NCBI GenBank assembly: GCA_032207245.1
Contig: CM063502.1
Location: forward strand, 73,177,309-73,241,308
Source: Pardosa pseudoannulata
Taxonomy: Eukaryota > Arthropoda > Arachnida > Araneae > Lycosidae
Length of the DNA: 64,000 nucleotides
Direction: 5' to 3'
Shown: piece by piece, positions 13,278 through 26,586 of the stretch
Position numbering within the stretch: position 1 is the first letter of the stretch
How the letters are laid out: every line of letters starts with the position of its first letter
Program-made: the position numbers and the translations under genes
Notes under the pieces: generated by a model
Seen by the model: only the letters and a program-made list of their open reading frames with translations
What the model was told of the DNA's origin: nothing
Databases searched by the model: none

Positions 13278-13392
13278 GCATCCTGTATTTTCATAAAATA
13301 TAAATACATTTATAAATTATAAATACATTTTACAGTTGATAGCATCCTGTATTTTCATAAAATACAGGATGCTATCAACCGTAAAATGTATT
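13278..13392. repeat. Long hairpin with 3-nt loop, plus partial direct repeat
   Basis: Arms 13322-13355 and 13359-13392 are reverse complements over 34 bp with one mismatch, separated by only CAT. The core GCATCCTGTATTTTCATAAA also occurs as a direct copy just upstream at 13278-13297. The combination suggests a local template switch that generated an inverted copy, rather than a transposon. It lacks flanking target duplications. Confidence 0.85.
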
Positions 13393-14228
<836 letters not shown>

Positions 14229-14284
14229 GGGAGTTATAAACGATTTTAAAAAGGGAACTCTTTTATAATAATAAAATAAATGAA

Positions 14285-14945
14285 AAAGTCCCCCGCTAGC
14301 GTAAGCTTTTGGGATAATCCCTTCAAGCAGAAAGATATTTGAAGACTTTTATGAGTAAGCAAACAGATAAGAGTCAGTTAGAGCCTGGGCATGGAACTGT
14401 GAACACACTCTATCCGTGTCTTAGACGAATTAGGGCTTTTTCTGGGTTCCTGGGGCTATGCAAGGACCGAGAGTTCCCTTTTTTCGAGTAAGCCGAATCA
14501 CGGGGGTTCCGCAGGGTGGGCCAAAATGTTCCGTTACAATGACCCCCTGAGTGATGGTCCTTAGGTCCAGGATTGCAAGCGCCACCTCTCTAAATTTCCT
14601 GTCTCTCCTTTTCGGCCACCTCGGTTTCCCGTCCTGTTTGGTGCAACGAGCAAAATTCTCATATTTGGTTTCGTATTCTACCAATTGGTTCGCTCCATCT
14701 CCACTAATTCCGGCTTCAGGAGGTCTGCTAAGCATCCAGTAGTAGTATTCCAAATTTCCTCTCCTCAGCAGCGCGCCTCTGCTGCGTCCACCCGCAAGCG
14801 GCGCCAGCTGCGCGACGTTAGCGTGCAGGGCACTTCGAAGGGTTTAGTGCGGGGTGGGTTCGCCCCATACTTGCGATCTGCCCATCGCAGCCGGGATAAG
14901 CCTGGAGAGCCTCACGGCTATATGGGCCCGTTTTGCGCTTGATTG
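14285..14945 (-). other. GC-richer unclassified insertion, transposon-like
   Basis: This segment is far richer in G+C than its surroundings, especially 14380-14940. A 107-codon minus-strand frame (14753-14430) reads through part of it but matches no motif I know. The part at 14760-14940 contains GGGTTCGCC-type and GCGCGC blocks reminiscent of a retroelement 5' UTR or LTR. A plus-strand AATAAA lies at about 14961. I could not find paired terminal repeats or a target duplication, so neither class nor ends are fixed. The base composition is the main evidence for a foreign origin. Confidence 0.4.
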
Positions 14946-15067
14946 ATTGTGTCTTCGACGAATAAAAGAAAATGGCTCAAGTGTTGCTTAAATGAAACGA
15001 TGATTTAATAAACTTATTATTATCAAGAAAGATTTTTTTTCCATTCATCTTAACACTGGACCATGTC

Positions 15068-15072
15068 ATATA

Positions 15073-15147
<75 letters not shown>
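15068..15147. repeat. (TACA)n-(TA)n microsatellite
   Basis: A run of TACA tetranucleotides passes into about 50 bp of TA. Confidence 0.95.
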
Positions 15148-15152
<5 letters not shown>

Positions 15153-16595
15153 TTAGATTCTTCTTCAGCAGAAGAGATTTGATTTAGCACACTTAAATCA
15201 AAGTACTTATAAATAAAATTTTATTAAAGTATCGTCGAATACAGAGAGCTTATCTGGACGCAATATTTTATCAAAAACATTTTCGGTAACATGTTTCAGT
15301 ATAATCAAGGCAAAGAATTTACGTCTTCTGAAAATAATATGATTTACAAAAATATCAATTTTGATCCATAAACATATAAATTAAACCAAGTACAAAGCTG
15401 ATAATCATGTCATTAAAATAGAGCACTTAATAGACTCGGAACTTTCTGAAAAAAAATATGTAGGGGAGTTTTACATTACATATAAAATTGTAGTTTAATC
15501 TAGGAATTAAACTAGAACTATAGAATTGAAAATCTTAAAACAAAAGCAGCAGAAATTTCAATACAAGTAAGATGCAAACTCATTTAATGGTTACCTTCTT
15601 ACATATCCATCAAAAATATTTCTTACCTTTAATTTGATCTACATAGTTTTATAGGCACTTAGTTATGTGATAATTATTTTCTAATCTTGTTTAAAACATT
15701 TTGCTTGTACAAAATATATTTATTAATAGCGAGAGATCCTTAAAAGGATTTAGATCTCTGTAAATTTTATTCAATTTTATGAAATATTTGGTTTTTATAA
15801 TAACAATTCTAAAATAACATTTATTATAAATTTTTAGTATATTCTGCAACATGAATGGAAATACTGCAAAAATTACAGAAGGTGTTTTGTTATAAATTTT
15901 ATAATGGATTGTAACTTTGCCTTTTGTAATTAAACTGCATTCTCTATATAACTGATTCTTTTACTTTTGCTGTATATTTATTTAAATGACAATATATTTT
16001 GATAAATTCTATCTATCTTTTTCTAATATCAATCATTCATATATTTAATGGAAAAGAAATAGACATTTAAGCGTTCAGTTTGTATACAGAATGGCTTTTT
16101 AAGTCAAGAAAATTATCATAAGAAACCCAGGAAAAATCTAAGAAACCATACAATGATTTTTTTTTAACCCAAGGTGCAAGATTTCTTAAAAATATTCACT
16201 TCTTAAATAACTTCTTTAAATGGAATTCTGCAATAGACGCATTTTTAACTATATATCTACTATTTGTTTCTATGGCTTCTTACTCTGGTTTAGTTATACC
16301 TAAAAGATATTATTTTACAAAAGTTCTACATTTCTAAATGTTGTTTGTTACTTAAAGAACTTCTCGAGATAGACGTTTGCTCATTTTCATTTATATTTCC
16401 ATTGAAAATTTAATTTTCCACTGTTTGTATTTCCTTCCTCTTTCTGTAGTTTAGATATATCGACTGTCGTTGATTTGGAGTTAATCTAAACAAAAATTTC
16501 ATTTTTCCTTTACATATATGTACAGAATCATGCACATATGAAATAATGAAAATGGATTAAATTTAAAAACTCATATATCTCTTATTACAGCTTTT
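15148..16595. other. A+T-rich DNA with dispersed low-level repeats
   Basis: No gene. Around 16040-16150 there are phrases (GAAATAGACATTT, TTTTTAAGTCAAGAAAAT) that recur near 17.57-17.66 kb and 18.37-18.45 kb. This points to an old locally dispersed or duplicated module. Confidence 0.4.
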
Positions 16596-16599
16596 TTCC

Positions 16600-17055
16600 T
16601 CAATGTCACGACATAATTGGATGGACCCTGGTTCTCTTTAAAACTCTTCTCTATGCATCTCTGCTTTCGGTGATTGTTTTGAAGTTTTTAAGCTTTAGAG
16701 TTTTAAGATATTTTTAAATATAATTACTGTATCTCAACGAGGATATGTCCGTAGGTTAAGTTTCTGTGTGCTTTGCCAGTTGAATCTTCTTACAGCAATA
16801 ATATTGTTGTATTTTGAGTACATTACCAGACCATTTGACCTTCTGTAATGTGATAAATTTTGCTACATAAGGTTATCTTTTAAAGTTCTAAATTAGATAT
16901 TCTACAAGAACCATTCATCTAGACTCCGACAAAAGTACAACTCAAAATATTTCTCGTAAAACTGCTGAGATCTTTCTCATCCCGTAAAATCCCTGTCCAA
17001 GTCTCTGATGCATAAACCGTAACAGAATAAATGAGACATTTCTAAATAAGCATAG
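16600..17055 (-). pseudogene. Decayed reverse-transcriptase C-terminus of a non-LTR retrotransposon
   Basis: On the minus strand, about 17023-16922 reads VYASETWTGILRDEKDL, followed by SSFTRNIL and FVGV. This is the sequence typically found just after the RT domain in ORF2 of non-LTR elements (the Y-x-SETWT-x(n)-DEK...ER.IL pattern). A later minus-strand block at about 16690-16605 reads FKTITESRDA, stop, RRVLKRTRVHP, matching the W..VA.DR..WR..L..ARTHPG ending of the same proteins. Between them are stops and frameshifts, so it is dead. No upstream RT palm (YADD) remains. The orientation is opposite to the ORF1 fragment at 7.5 kb, so they are not parts of one copy. Confidence 0.6.
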
Positions 17056-17350
17056 TTCGAGAAAACTGTATTTTAAATAGCTTCTCGTGACTTTATCAAA
17101 GACAATTATTTATGCTAATAGAGAAAGAGTTCCATAACAATTTCTGGCTATAAAATATATTTTGCTACTTTGAACGCAGTTAACTAAAAATCAGTTAATT
17201 AGGTATTTAAAAATTATAACATGCTCTTCCATAAAACCAAAATTAATGTAAAATGAATAAGAGTAAATTTTACAGCAAATGTTCTATTCTTTTCTATCTA
17301 CTTTTCTTTTATCGGATTCCTATATTTTTACTAATTATGATGTAGTTTTT

Positions 17351-17645
17351 TCATTTGTTTATTAATATATTTTTAAGTTTTCTGTCCATGTATTTCTATT
17401 ATTAATCATCGATATGGTTGAATGAAATGAAATAGAATTTTCAGCATTAAATTTTAGAAATCGTATCTCTCAAAGGAACAGACAAAGGCTGTAAAAGTAT
17501 ATTCATTTGTTTATTAATATATTTTTAAGTTTTCTGTCCATGTATTTCTATTATTAATCATCGATATGGTTGAATGAAATGAAATAGAATTTTCAGCATT
17601 AAATTTTAGAAATCGTATCTCTCAAAGGAACAGACAAAGGCTGTT
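17351..17645. repeat. Perfect 152-bp tandem duplication (two copies)
   Basis: The unit beginning TCATTTGTTTATTAATATAT at 17351 repeats at 17503 with no difference that I could find. The second copy ends near CAAAGGCTGT (about 17644). Each copy contains GAATGAAATGAAATAGAATT and TTCAGCATTAAATTTTAG. A diverged relative lies at about 18350-18450. Near-identity implies a very recent event or an assembly duplication. Confidence 0.9.
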
Positions 17646-19831
17646 TAAGTCAAGAAAATATCATTCAATGTTTAAAACTAGGAAGCTATACACTACATAT
17701 ATTTCTCTCAAGTTTCAAGGTTTTTCATAAATAGCTATTATTTAGGAAAATTTGCTAAATGGATGCTTGAAATAAAGAACACTATTTTTAGCTATAAATT
17801 CCTAAAACATACATTTTCCTTTTTGTGTTAAATTCCCCCCCCCCTACCATTTAGGTATATCAAAACTGCATCGTTTTAATACTTACATTTTTTCAATTTT
17901 TGATTATTTTATAGTCATTATTTTTAAAACTCATGTAGTTATGTAAAAATATAAAAATGTTTAATTCAAGAATTCATTAAACTTTCTTTCAGAACTGCTT
18001 TATCTACTATAAATATTTTCGACTCTTAAGGAACATTTTATGTAATAATTTCTGCCTTGAAAAACTATTTAGACAATTTTAAACTGTTTGGTTTTCCCAG
18101 GTAGTTACATTAAAATCATAACATAACTCTGTTGTAAGGTCAAATTGGGAAAAAATATGGAAAATAAATGTATATTATTTGAAAACAAATATTGTATTAT
18201 ATATTTTGTAATGCATTTTTCATTCCTTTTTTGAAGTCCATGTGAAGTTTTGTATATTATAGTAATTCCTATACTTGTATTAATACTGTTGGACTAAATG
18301 CATATATCGATTAAGATATTTCTAAGAAATAATCTACTTTTTCTTTTAATGATCATTGCTATGCTTGAAAGAAATGAAATAACAATTTCAGCATTAAATT
18401 TTCCAAATCATTTCACCCAAAGAAACCAGTTTAAAAGAAAGCCTTTTAAGTCAGATAAATTCTTTAAAATATGAGACTAGGAACTATGTAATGTATAATT
18501 TTTACTCTCCTTCAGTATTCATTTTCATATTATTTGGTCTTTCTTCCTACATCTTCTATATTAATATTGATTGCTTTTTCTATGAATAATATTTTAGTTA
18601 CTTTAAACTTATGCTTTTGACAAATGTCATTTTGTTTAATTCACCCGGAAATGTCTAACTTTTCTTTAAATATAGAAAATCGATTTGAAAACTCAAATCA
18701 TCCATTCTTGAATTCAACTTTAAAATGTAAATTATTTTATATATATAGCTACACGGTTAACTTAAAACTTATAACTTCTAATTTAAACAATAAAAATAGT
18801 TAAAAATAATTTTTCAAAAGATTTTAATCTTCAATAAGTATTGTATCTTATACATTTAGGTCTTATATGTGTCTTCCAATTTTTTTATTTCTCAGCAATA
18901 CTAAGAAACACAAAATTGAAATGTCGATATTTCAAATTTGTGAAGAAGTTTATAAAAAATCCCACATTGTGCTTGATTTTGCCTTTTTAATAATTTTTAT
19001 TCAAATACGATTTATAACAATGTAAAATATATAATTTATCATCTTTTTAAATAGATTACTTTGTTTACAAATTTCGGTTCCCCGTCTCATGTCATTTACT
19101 CAATTATGAAGTTACTTATTTTATTTAACAGGATTTTTCTGAATAGATTATTTATTCTTCATAATATGAAAGACAAATATATGTTCAATAAATCATAAAA
19201 TATGTTTTCTTTCATTTTCATGCTATAAATAAACGATAGGATTAACATTTAAAATCTAAAAATGTATTTTAATGCGTTGTCCGATATGTTAATTTTGTGA
19301 ACCTCGTCCCCCTTTTCAAATCATTCAATCCTTTAAGGAGGTTTCTTGAATTTTACTTAATCTTCTACCATTTTAGGATATTTATGATATTGGAATACTT
19401 TACATCTTATTCGATTTTCTCTTGTTATGTACACTCTTGTAATGCACCAATTTCTTTTCCCATATAATGTATATTCATTAAATTTAAAAAGGATTATAGA
19501 ATTTCTATAAACAGTATTCTCCATTATTTATCAAAAGAAATTCAGACTTAGTTAATGCATCACTGAACTGTATAGTTCTTATACTTTTAATGACGTTGGA
19601 AGCATTCTATTGAATGACATTTATGTGCTTGTTTAAAACATTATGCTGCATGATTAAAATAGAAAATGAGTAATGTAAGTATTTAACGAAAATCAATGAA
19701 ATAGCTCCCATTATGATTAGATTTATACTGTATTTATATCTAAATTACAGTTTAGTGCATGCAGTAGAAACCCACTGAAAAGAAACTATTTGTATCACTT
19801 TAAAGAAAATCCTAAGAAATAACTCCAACCA
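17646..19831. other. A+T-rich DNA; diverged relative of the 152-bp unit at 18.3-18.5 kb
   Basis: No gene. The stretch near 18350-18450 (GAAATGAAATAACAATTTCAG, then CATTAAATTT, then TTTTAAGTCAGA) is clearly related to the 17351 repeat and its right flank, but much diverged. Confidence 0.45.
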
Positions 19832-19935
19832 TACGATGACTTAATAGGTACAGCATTCCGTTTTATTATCAGAATCGGTTTGGGCTCAAGTCTCACGGCA
19901 GGTATAAATACTTGTAACCACTTGGCATTCATTAT
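19832..19935 (+). mobile_element. Strongly diverged tRNA-derived SINE head (candidate)
   Basis: The order of segments matches the SINE family in this window: TTAATAGGTACAGCATTCCG in the A-box to anticodon region, a degraded B box (GGGCTCAAGTCTCACGGCAG) and then TACTTGTAACCACTTGGCAT. The last corresponds to the GGATGTTCGTAACCATTCGG portion of better copies. The 3' CCAAACC tail is not recognisable and no target duplication was found. The assignment is by alignment in my head and is tentative. Confidence 0.45.
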
Positions 19936-22960
<3,025 letters not shown>

Positions 22961-22965
22961 GATAG

Positions 22966-23522
22966 TGTAACACACCCTCTTTCTAGGTGCGCTACGTTTT
23001 AGCGTGTGATCTGCCCGCCTACTTTACTGGGGCAGGTATGTTCCTTTCCTGTCGCTGGGATGCATATCTTCTAAAATAATTCCTCGGAAACCTCTTACAG
23101 ACGAAACAACATTTTTATTTACACAACATTTAAAAAAAAATTAAAGAAAATCACATATCATCGTGAGTCTCAGAGCCAGTCCTAGCTAACGACCGATCGT
23201 CGTCTTTTCTTTCCATATCAGCGCAGAGAGATGTTTCTCGGCTGCCGGCCCTATCTCGACTCTCTCACTCCGCTGAACAATTGCAGATTCCTCTCTTCTT
23301 CGGGGGGGGGGTCTGGAAACTTGAGCCCCACCGAAGAGAGCACAACCTCCTTCTCCGAGGCCCTGGAAAAACAAAACCACGACTCCGAAAATCCTTATCG
23401 GCCCCCTTTTGCCTGCCCGTTTCTTACTTCCCCCAAGAAACGCCATGTGAAACGGGTCAAATGGGGCAATTCTGCCGATGTCATTGCTGAGCACACAAAG
23501 TCGTGGGTGCACATTCCTTACT
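22966..23522 (-). repeat. 3' LTR of the minus-strand retrotransposon
   Basis: It matches 26989-27550 nearly end to end. On the minus strand it contains AATAAA (about 23110-23125), the expected polyadenylation signal region. Its inner tip reads AGTAAGG on the minus strand where the other LTR has TGTAAGG, so the conserved terminal TG is damaged in this copy. A poly-G run near 23307 differs in length from its partner. Confidence 0.93.
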
Positions 23523-23523
23523 G

Positions 23524-23533
23524 CCCCCCCCCC
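23524..23533 (-). promoter_or_regulatory. Polypurine tract
   Basis: On the minus strand a run of ten G preceded by A lies immediately inside the 3' LTR. This is the position from which plus-strand DNA synthesis is primed. The pure-G composition is unusual; most tracts mix A and G. Confidence 0.75.
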
Positions 23534-23614
23534 TGGCTTGAAATTAGCGATCAAAAGGGGCCTAATTTCAACACCACCCACGACCAAAACGGTGGCAGCA
23601 GAACCGAAACTCTG

Positions 23615-23690
23615 TTTTTCCTTTTTTTTTTTTCCCCCTGGGTGGGGGGGGGGGGGGGGGGGGGGGAGGGGGGGGGGTGGGGGCCGGGCT
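23615..23690. repeat. Homopolymer-rich T/C/G tract, long G run
   Basis: Runs of T, then C, then about 23 G and further G-rich DNA on the plus strand lie in the 3' untranslated part of the element. Multiple G runs could form G-quadruplexes. Open frames with poly-Gly or poly-Pro across it are artefacts. Lengths are likely unreliable in the assembly. Confidence 0.9.
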
Positions 23691-23979
23691 TCTCATGATA
23701 AGGTGCAAAGGTAAAAACTTATATCTGCCAAGAAGTATTACACAAAACAAGACAAAAACTCTAACCTAATCAAAACTAAAATTTCAATATATACATGCAC
23801 ATAAGAAAAAAATAAATAAAAAACAATATCGAAATACTTTTAGAAAATTAAAACACACTATGCAAATACAATAGTGACAAAAAAAATATTAAAGAAACCG
23901 GTGAGGAAGCACACATACTAAGATAAATATAAGCTTTTTTTTATATAAAAAAAATTAAAACACCAAACAATAGTTATAA

Positions 23980-25044
23980 CTAAGCTTCGCTCACCACCCG
24001 AGACATGGCACTCGCCGCGAGATGTTGTGCATCTGGCTTATGAGAGAATAAACAATTCAGCTTCATCTTGAATTTGGCTTTCCCCCACCATGTCAAAATC
24101 TCCTTAAAATCCAACGTTTGGTTCCAAACGTTGCCCCTTATCCAAATATCCACTGGGTACCAAACCACGAAACCCTTAACCCTTTCCAAACCTTTTTCAG
24201 ACCTGCGTTGGCAAAAGCAAACAGGATCCCTTTGACTCTCGATGAGCATCCTTATCAGCCGATAATTCCCAAAAGCTACTCTTGCCGTATCCCCCGCCTT
24301 TTCCTCAAACGCAAAGTTTTTAGATCCCTCAATTTCAACGGAAAATCCGCCCTCCGAACAATCCCGATTCGCATTTCTGTTTCTGCCTTCGGACCCCGCA
24401 ACCATTTCTCCGTTCAACTCCAAATCCAATCCTTTCCATTTTTCCGCCCCGTTCCGTTCAACTCGCCCCTCTTTTCTCTCTAATTCTCGGGTCACCCCCA
24501 TAACTACGGAGCTACACTCTCGACGAAACGAACGCCCCAAGGAACTTCCTTCCCCCTCCTCATTCGGCGCGAAATCCACTAAGAGGTCTATTTTCCCCCT
24601 TAGCCCCCCAACCTGTTCGTACTCGGGAGCAATGCCTTTCCGAAAGGGAATTTGATGTTCTCCTCTTTCGAGGGGCTGTAAGTCAGTAACCTGGGGGTGG
24701 GTTTTTTCCCCGCTGACCGAACCGAGTAGCAGCATTATATGGCTACTCTTTCTCCTACTCTCCTTTCTTTCCCTAATTAACAGATCGACTTGGGAAAGAA
24801 TTTCTCCACGCTTTTCCCCCTCGATTTCTACTTGCGCTATAGGAAAACAACTCAGTTCTGAACCCAACGGTTGTTTCATCCACGCGATCTCTTCTGTCGA
24901 CACCTCTTCCTTACCATGCATTTTGCTCCTTAAACCTATGAAAGATTTCGTACATGAGAAAATATTTAACGGTGCCTCGCAGGTGTTCTTAACCGTTAAC
25001 CTTCCCAGAGGCGTTGCCTTCGCCCATCTGGTATGCTGGTCCAC
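23980..25044 (-). CDS. Integrase-core fragment fused to an unidentified C-terminal region
   Basis: The 354-codon frame begins MDQHTRWAKATPLG and continues LTVKNTCEAPLNIFS. This matches the start of the Gypsy integrase core (HKY.LC.VDQHTRW.EA.PL...NTCEALL.IFSRTG), including the first catalytic Asp in VDQHTRW. Just upstream, HKYML is followed by TGA and then LV: one base change in a Cys codon separates this frame from 25668-25048, so the two were probably one reading. After about residue 35 the integrase similarity ends abruptly and the second Asp and Glu of the DDE triad are absent. The remaining 310 residues are charged, with no motif known to me and no membrane segment. It could be an internal-deletion product read out of its original context. 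Confidence 0.6.
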   Translation of the reverse strand: MDQHTRWAKATPLGRLTVKNTCEAPLNIFSCTKSFIGLRSKMHGKEEVSTEEIAWMKQPLGSELSCFPIAQVEIEGEKRGEILSQVDLLIRERKESRRKSSHIMLLLGSVSGEKTHPQVTDLQPLERGEHQIPFRKGIAPEYEQVGGLRGKIDLLVDFAPNEEGEGSSLGRSFRRECSSVVMGVTRELERKEGRVERNGAEKWKGLDLELNGEMVAGSEGRNRNANRDCSEGGFSVEIEGSKNFAFEEKAGDTARVAFGNYRLIRMLIESQRDPVCFCQRRSEKGLERVKGFVVWYPVDIWIRGNVWNQTLDFKEILTWWGKAKFKMKLNCLFSHKPDAQHLAASAMSRVVSEA

Positions 25045-25047
25045 CAG

Positions 25048-25668
25048 TCATAACATGTATTTATGGTCTTGAATGTTAGGAGAGTCAATCGATTTCAATG
25101 CCTCAACATTTACCCCTTGGAATGAAAACTCCGGTCTCGCCAACGTTCTCCTAAACCCCCCATGTACTCCAAACATGGAATTGAGTGCAAATCCCAATAT
25201 TTTGATGTGTATCGAACCCAACTGAACCACGTCCTCTTTCACTTTCCCTTTAGGGTACCGGAACTTTTCCGAAATGAGAAAATTCCCCTTTCGAAAATCT
25301 CCCACCTCCCAAAATTTTAGCAGCTCCGCGCACCTCTCTTGGTCCTTGAAATTTCCCTCCGATTCGATGAGTTCGCCTTTCACCGACGCCTTTTCCCCCG
25401 TGCAACCCCCGGGCATTTTCTCTCCCTCAGAGAGCGAAACCAGGTTTTCCTGCCCCCTCGGAGTGACCCTCAGCTCACTAATTAGGGAAAAACTAGGTCT
25501 TGCCAATCCCGTCTCCTCCGAGAAATCCCTACGGATATCTTTGCTTCCCCTGGGGCGAGCCCTTGGGATAGCCTTTTCGCTGTCCCCCGTTTCCTGAGAA
25601 AAATCCCTGTTCGGTTGCTTTTCCGTGATCCCCCGGGTGTCGGGTTCCTGCCTCGCCTCGCCTCGCAC
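25048..25668 (-). CDS. Middle frame of LTR element, leads into integrase fragment
   Basis: This frame has 206 codons. The N-terminal part is charged with repeated DFSQETG/DFSEETG motifs at about residues 23 and 49. The DNA carries matching short direct repeats (CCTGAGAAAAATCCC-type on the plus strand) near 25595 and 25713. The C-terminal end, SPNIQDHKYML, aligns with the sequence just before the integrase core and is stopped by a TGA where family members have Cys. It is not recognisable as protease or reverse transcriptase. The start codon is uncertain. Confidence 0.5.
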   Translation of the reverse strand: MRGEARQEPDTRGITEKQPNRDFSQETGDSEKAIPRARPRGSKDIRRDFSEETGLARPSFSLISELRVTPRGQENLVSLSEGEKMPGGCTGEKASVKGELIESEGNFKDQERCAELLKFWEVGDFRKGNFLISEKFRYPKGKVKEDVVQLGSIHIKILGFALNSMFGVHGGFRRTLARPEFSFQGVNVEALKSIDSPNIQDHKYML

Positions 25669-25756
25669 ATGAAGGGGGGAGACCTCGAATGAGCCGTTCC
25701 TCCGCCTGCTTTCTCCTGAGGAAAATCCCTATTAACCTTTCCTTACCTTTACTGGG

Positions 25757-26317
25757 TTAAGTTTTTCTGTAAACCGTTTCGTTCTCTCCTGTTTTCTTCG
25801 CACAAACCCTAGCCTGCTGTCTTTCTTCAGTTTTTCTTGAGAGCGCCGATTCTCCCTGATAGCCTGCTAACCAACCCCTCAACGTTTTCCCTTGTTGAGA
25901 AGGCAACCGGGCCTCTTCGCACAAATCCTCATCGGTTATTTTACCGTGATTTGGTCCTGCGTCGCCCAACAGAGATCTCTGACCTACGCCCTCAACGTTC
26001 CACCGCAGCCTATCTTTCTCGGCCTCCAAGCTTTCAAGCTTTTGGCATAAATATGCCAATTCCTGCTCTTGGTGTATCCTACGCCTGTCCTGCTCTTCGC
26101 GGCTCTTGAGCTTCTCGCATCTCGCAAGATATTCCTGCTCTTTCCTTTCTTCCACGATTCCTTCGAGCAAAACCTTGGCTGTTTCCTCGTCGAAATCCTC
26201 GGCCGCTTTTATGATTTTTATGAGCGGTAATTTGCCCATCTCCCCAGAAGCTTCAACTTCAAACTTTAGTACCAGCTGCACAAGATCTGCCTTTTTGGCC
26301 CTGATCAGGACATCCAT
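25757..26317 (-). CDS. Gag-like N-terminal protein of the LTR element
   Basis: I start at the methionine encoded at 26317-26315 (MDVLIRAKKADLVQLV) rather than at 26404, because this is where family-like sequence begins. Residues 1-70 resemble the SAP-like N-terminal domain of arthropod Gypsy gag (helix, ADLVQLV, then KIIKAA.DFDEETAK.LL). It continues into a strongly charged coiled coil (EERKEQEYLARCEKLKSREE, then LCQKLESLEAEKDRLRW). The expected capsid region and CCHC knuckle are missing; the frame ends at TAA 25757 after a Lys/Glu-rich tail. It would form only part of a particle protein, if expressed. Confidence 0.65.
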   Translation of the reverse strand: MDVLIRAKKADLVQLVLKFEVEASGEMGKLPLIKIIKAAEDFDEETAKVLLEGIVEERKEQEYLARCEKLKSREEQDRRRIHQEQELAYLCQKLESLEAEKDRLRWNVEGVGQRSLLGDAGPNHGKITDEDLCEEARLPSQQGKTLRGWLAGYQGESALSRKTEERQQARVCAKKTGENETVYRKT

Positions 26318-26586
26318 TTTAATAATAAAATGCTTATCTACCCTGCAGCTATTTGAGAATAATTCTAAAGCATCAACTTGAGCAAATACCCTTAAAAAAA
26401 TCACACAATACCTTCTTTAGCAGAATTAACCATTATACCAAAGAAAAAAAAAGGATATTGAAGAGCATAGATTTCATATTTAAGTATTAATATTAAATAC
26501 ATGCACAACACACCGAAATAATAAACTGAGAAATAAAAATAACCACAACAATAGAAACGCGAAACCTACCCCGAACAAAACATTTC

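Noticed and set aside
23231..23750. Plus- and minus-strand frames with poly-Gly or poly-Pro (155, 78 and 60 codons), and 133- and 159-codon frames in the LTRs
   Set aside because: They lie in the LTRs or in a G-rich tract, appear in both LTR copies on both strands, and have no protein features.
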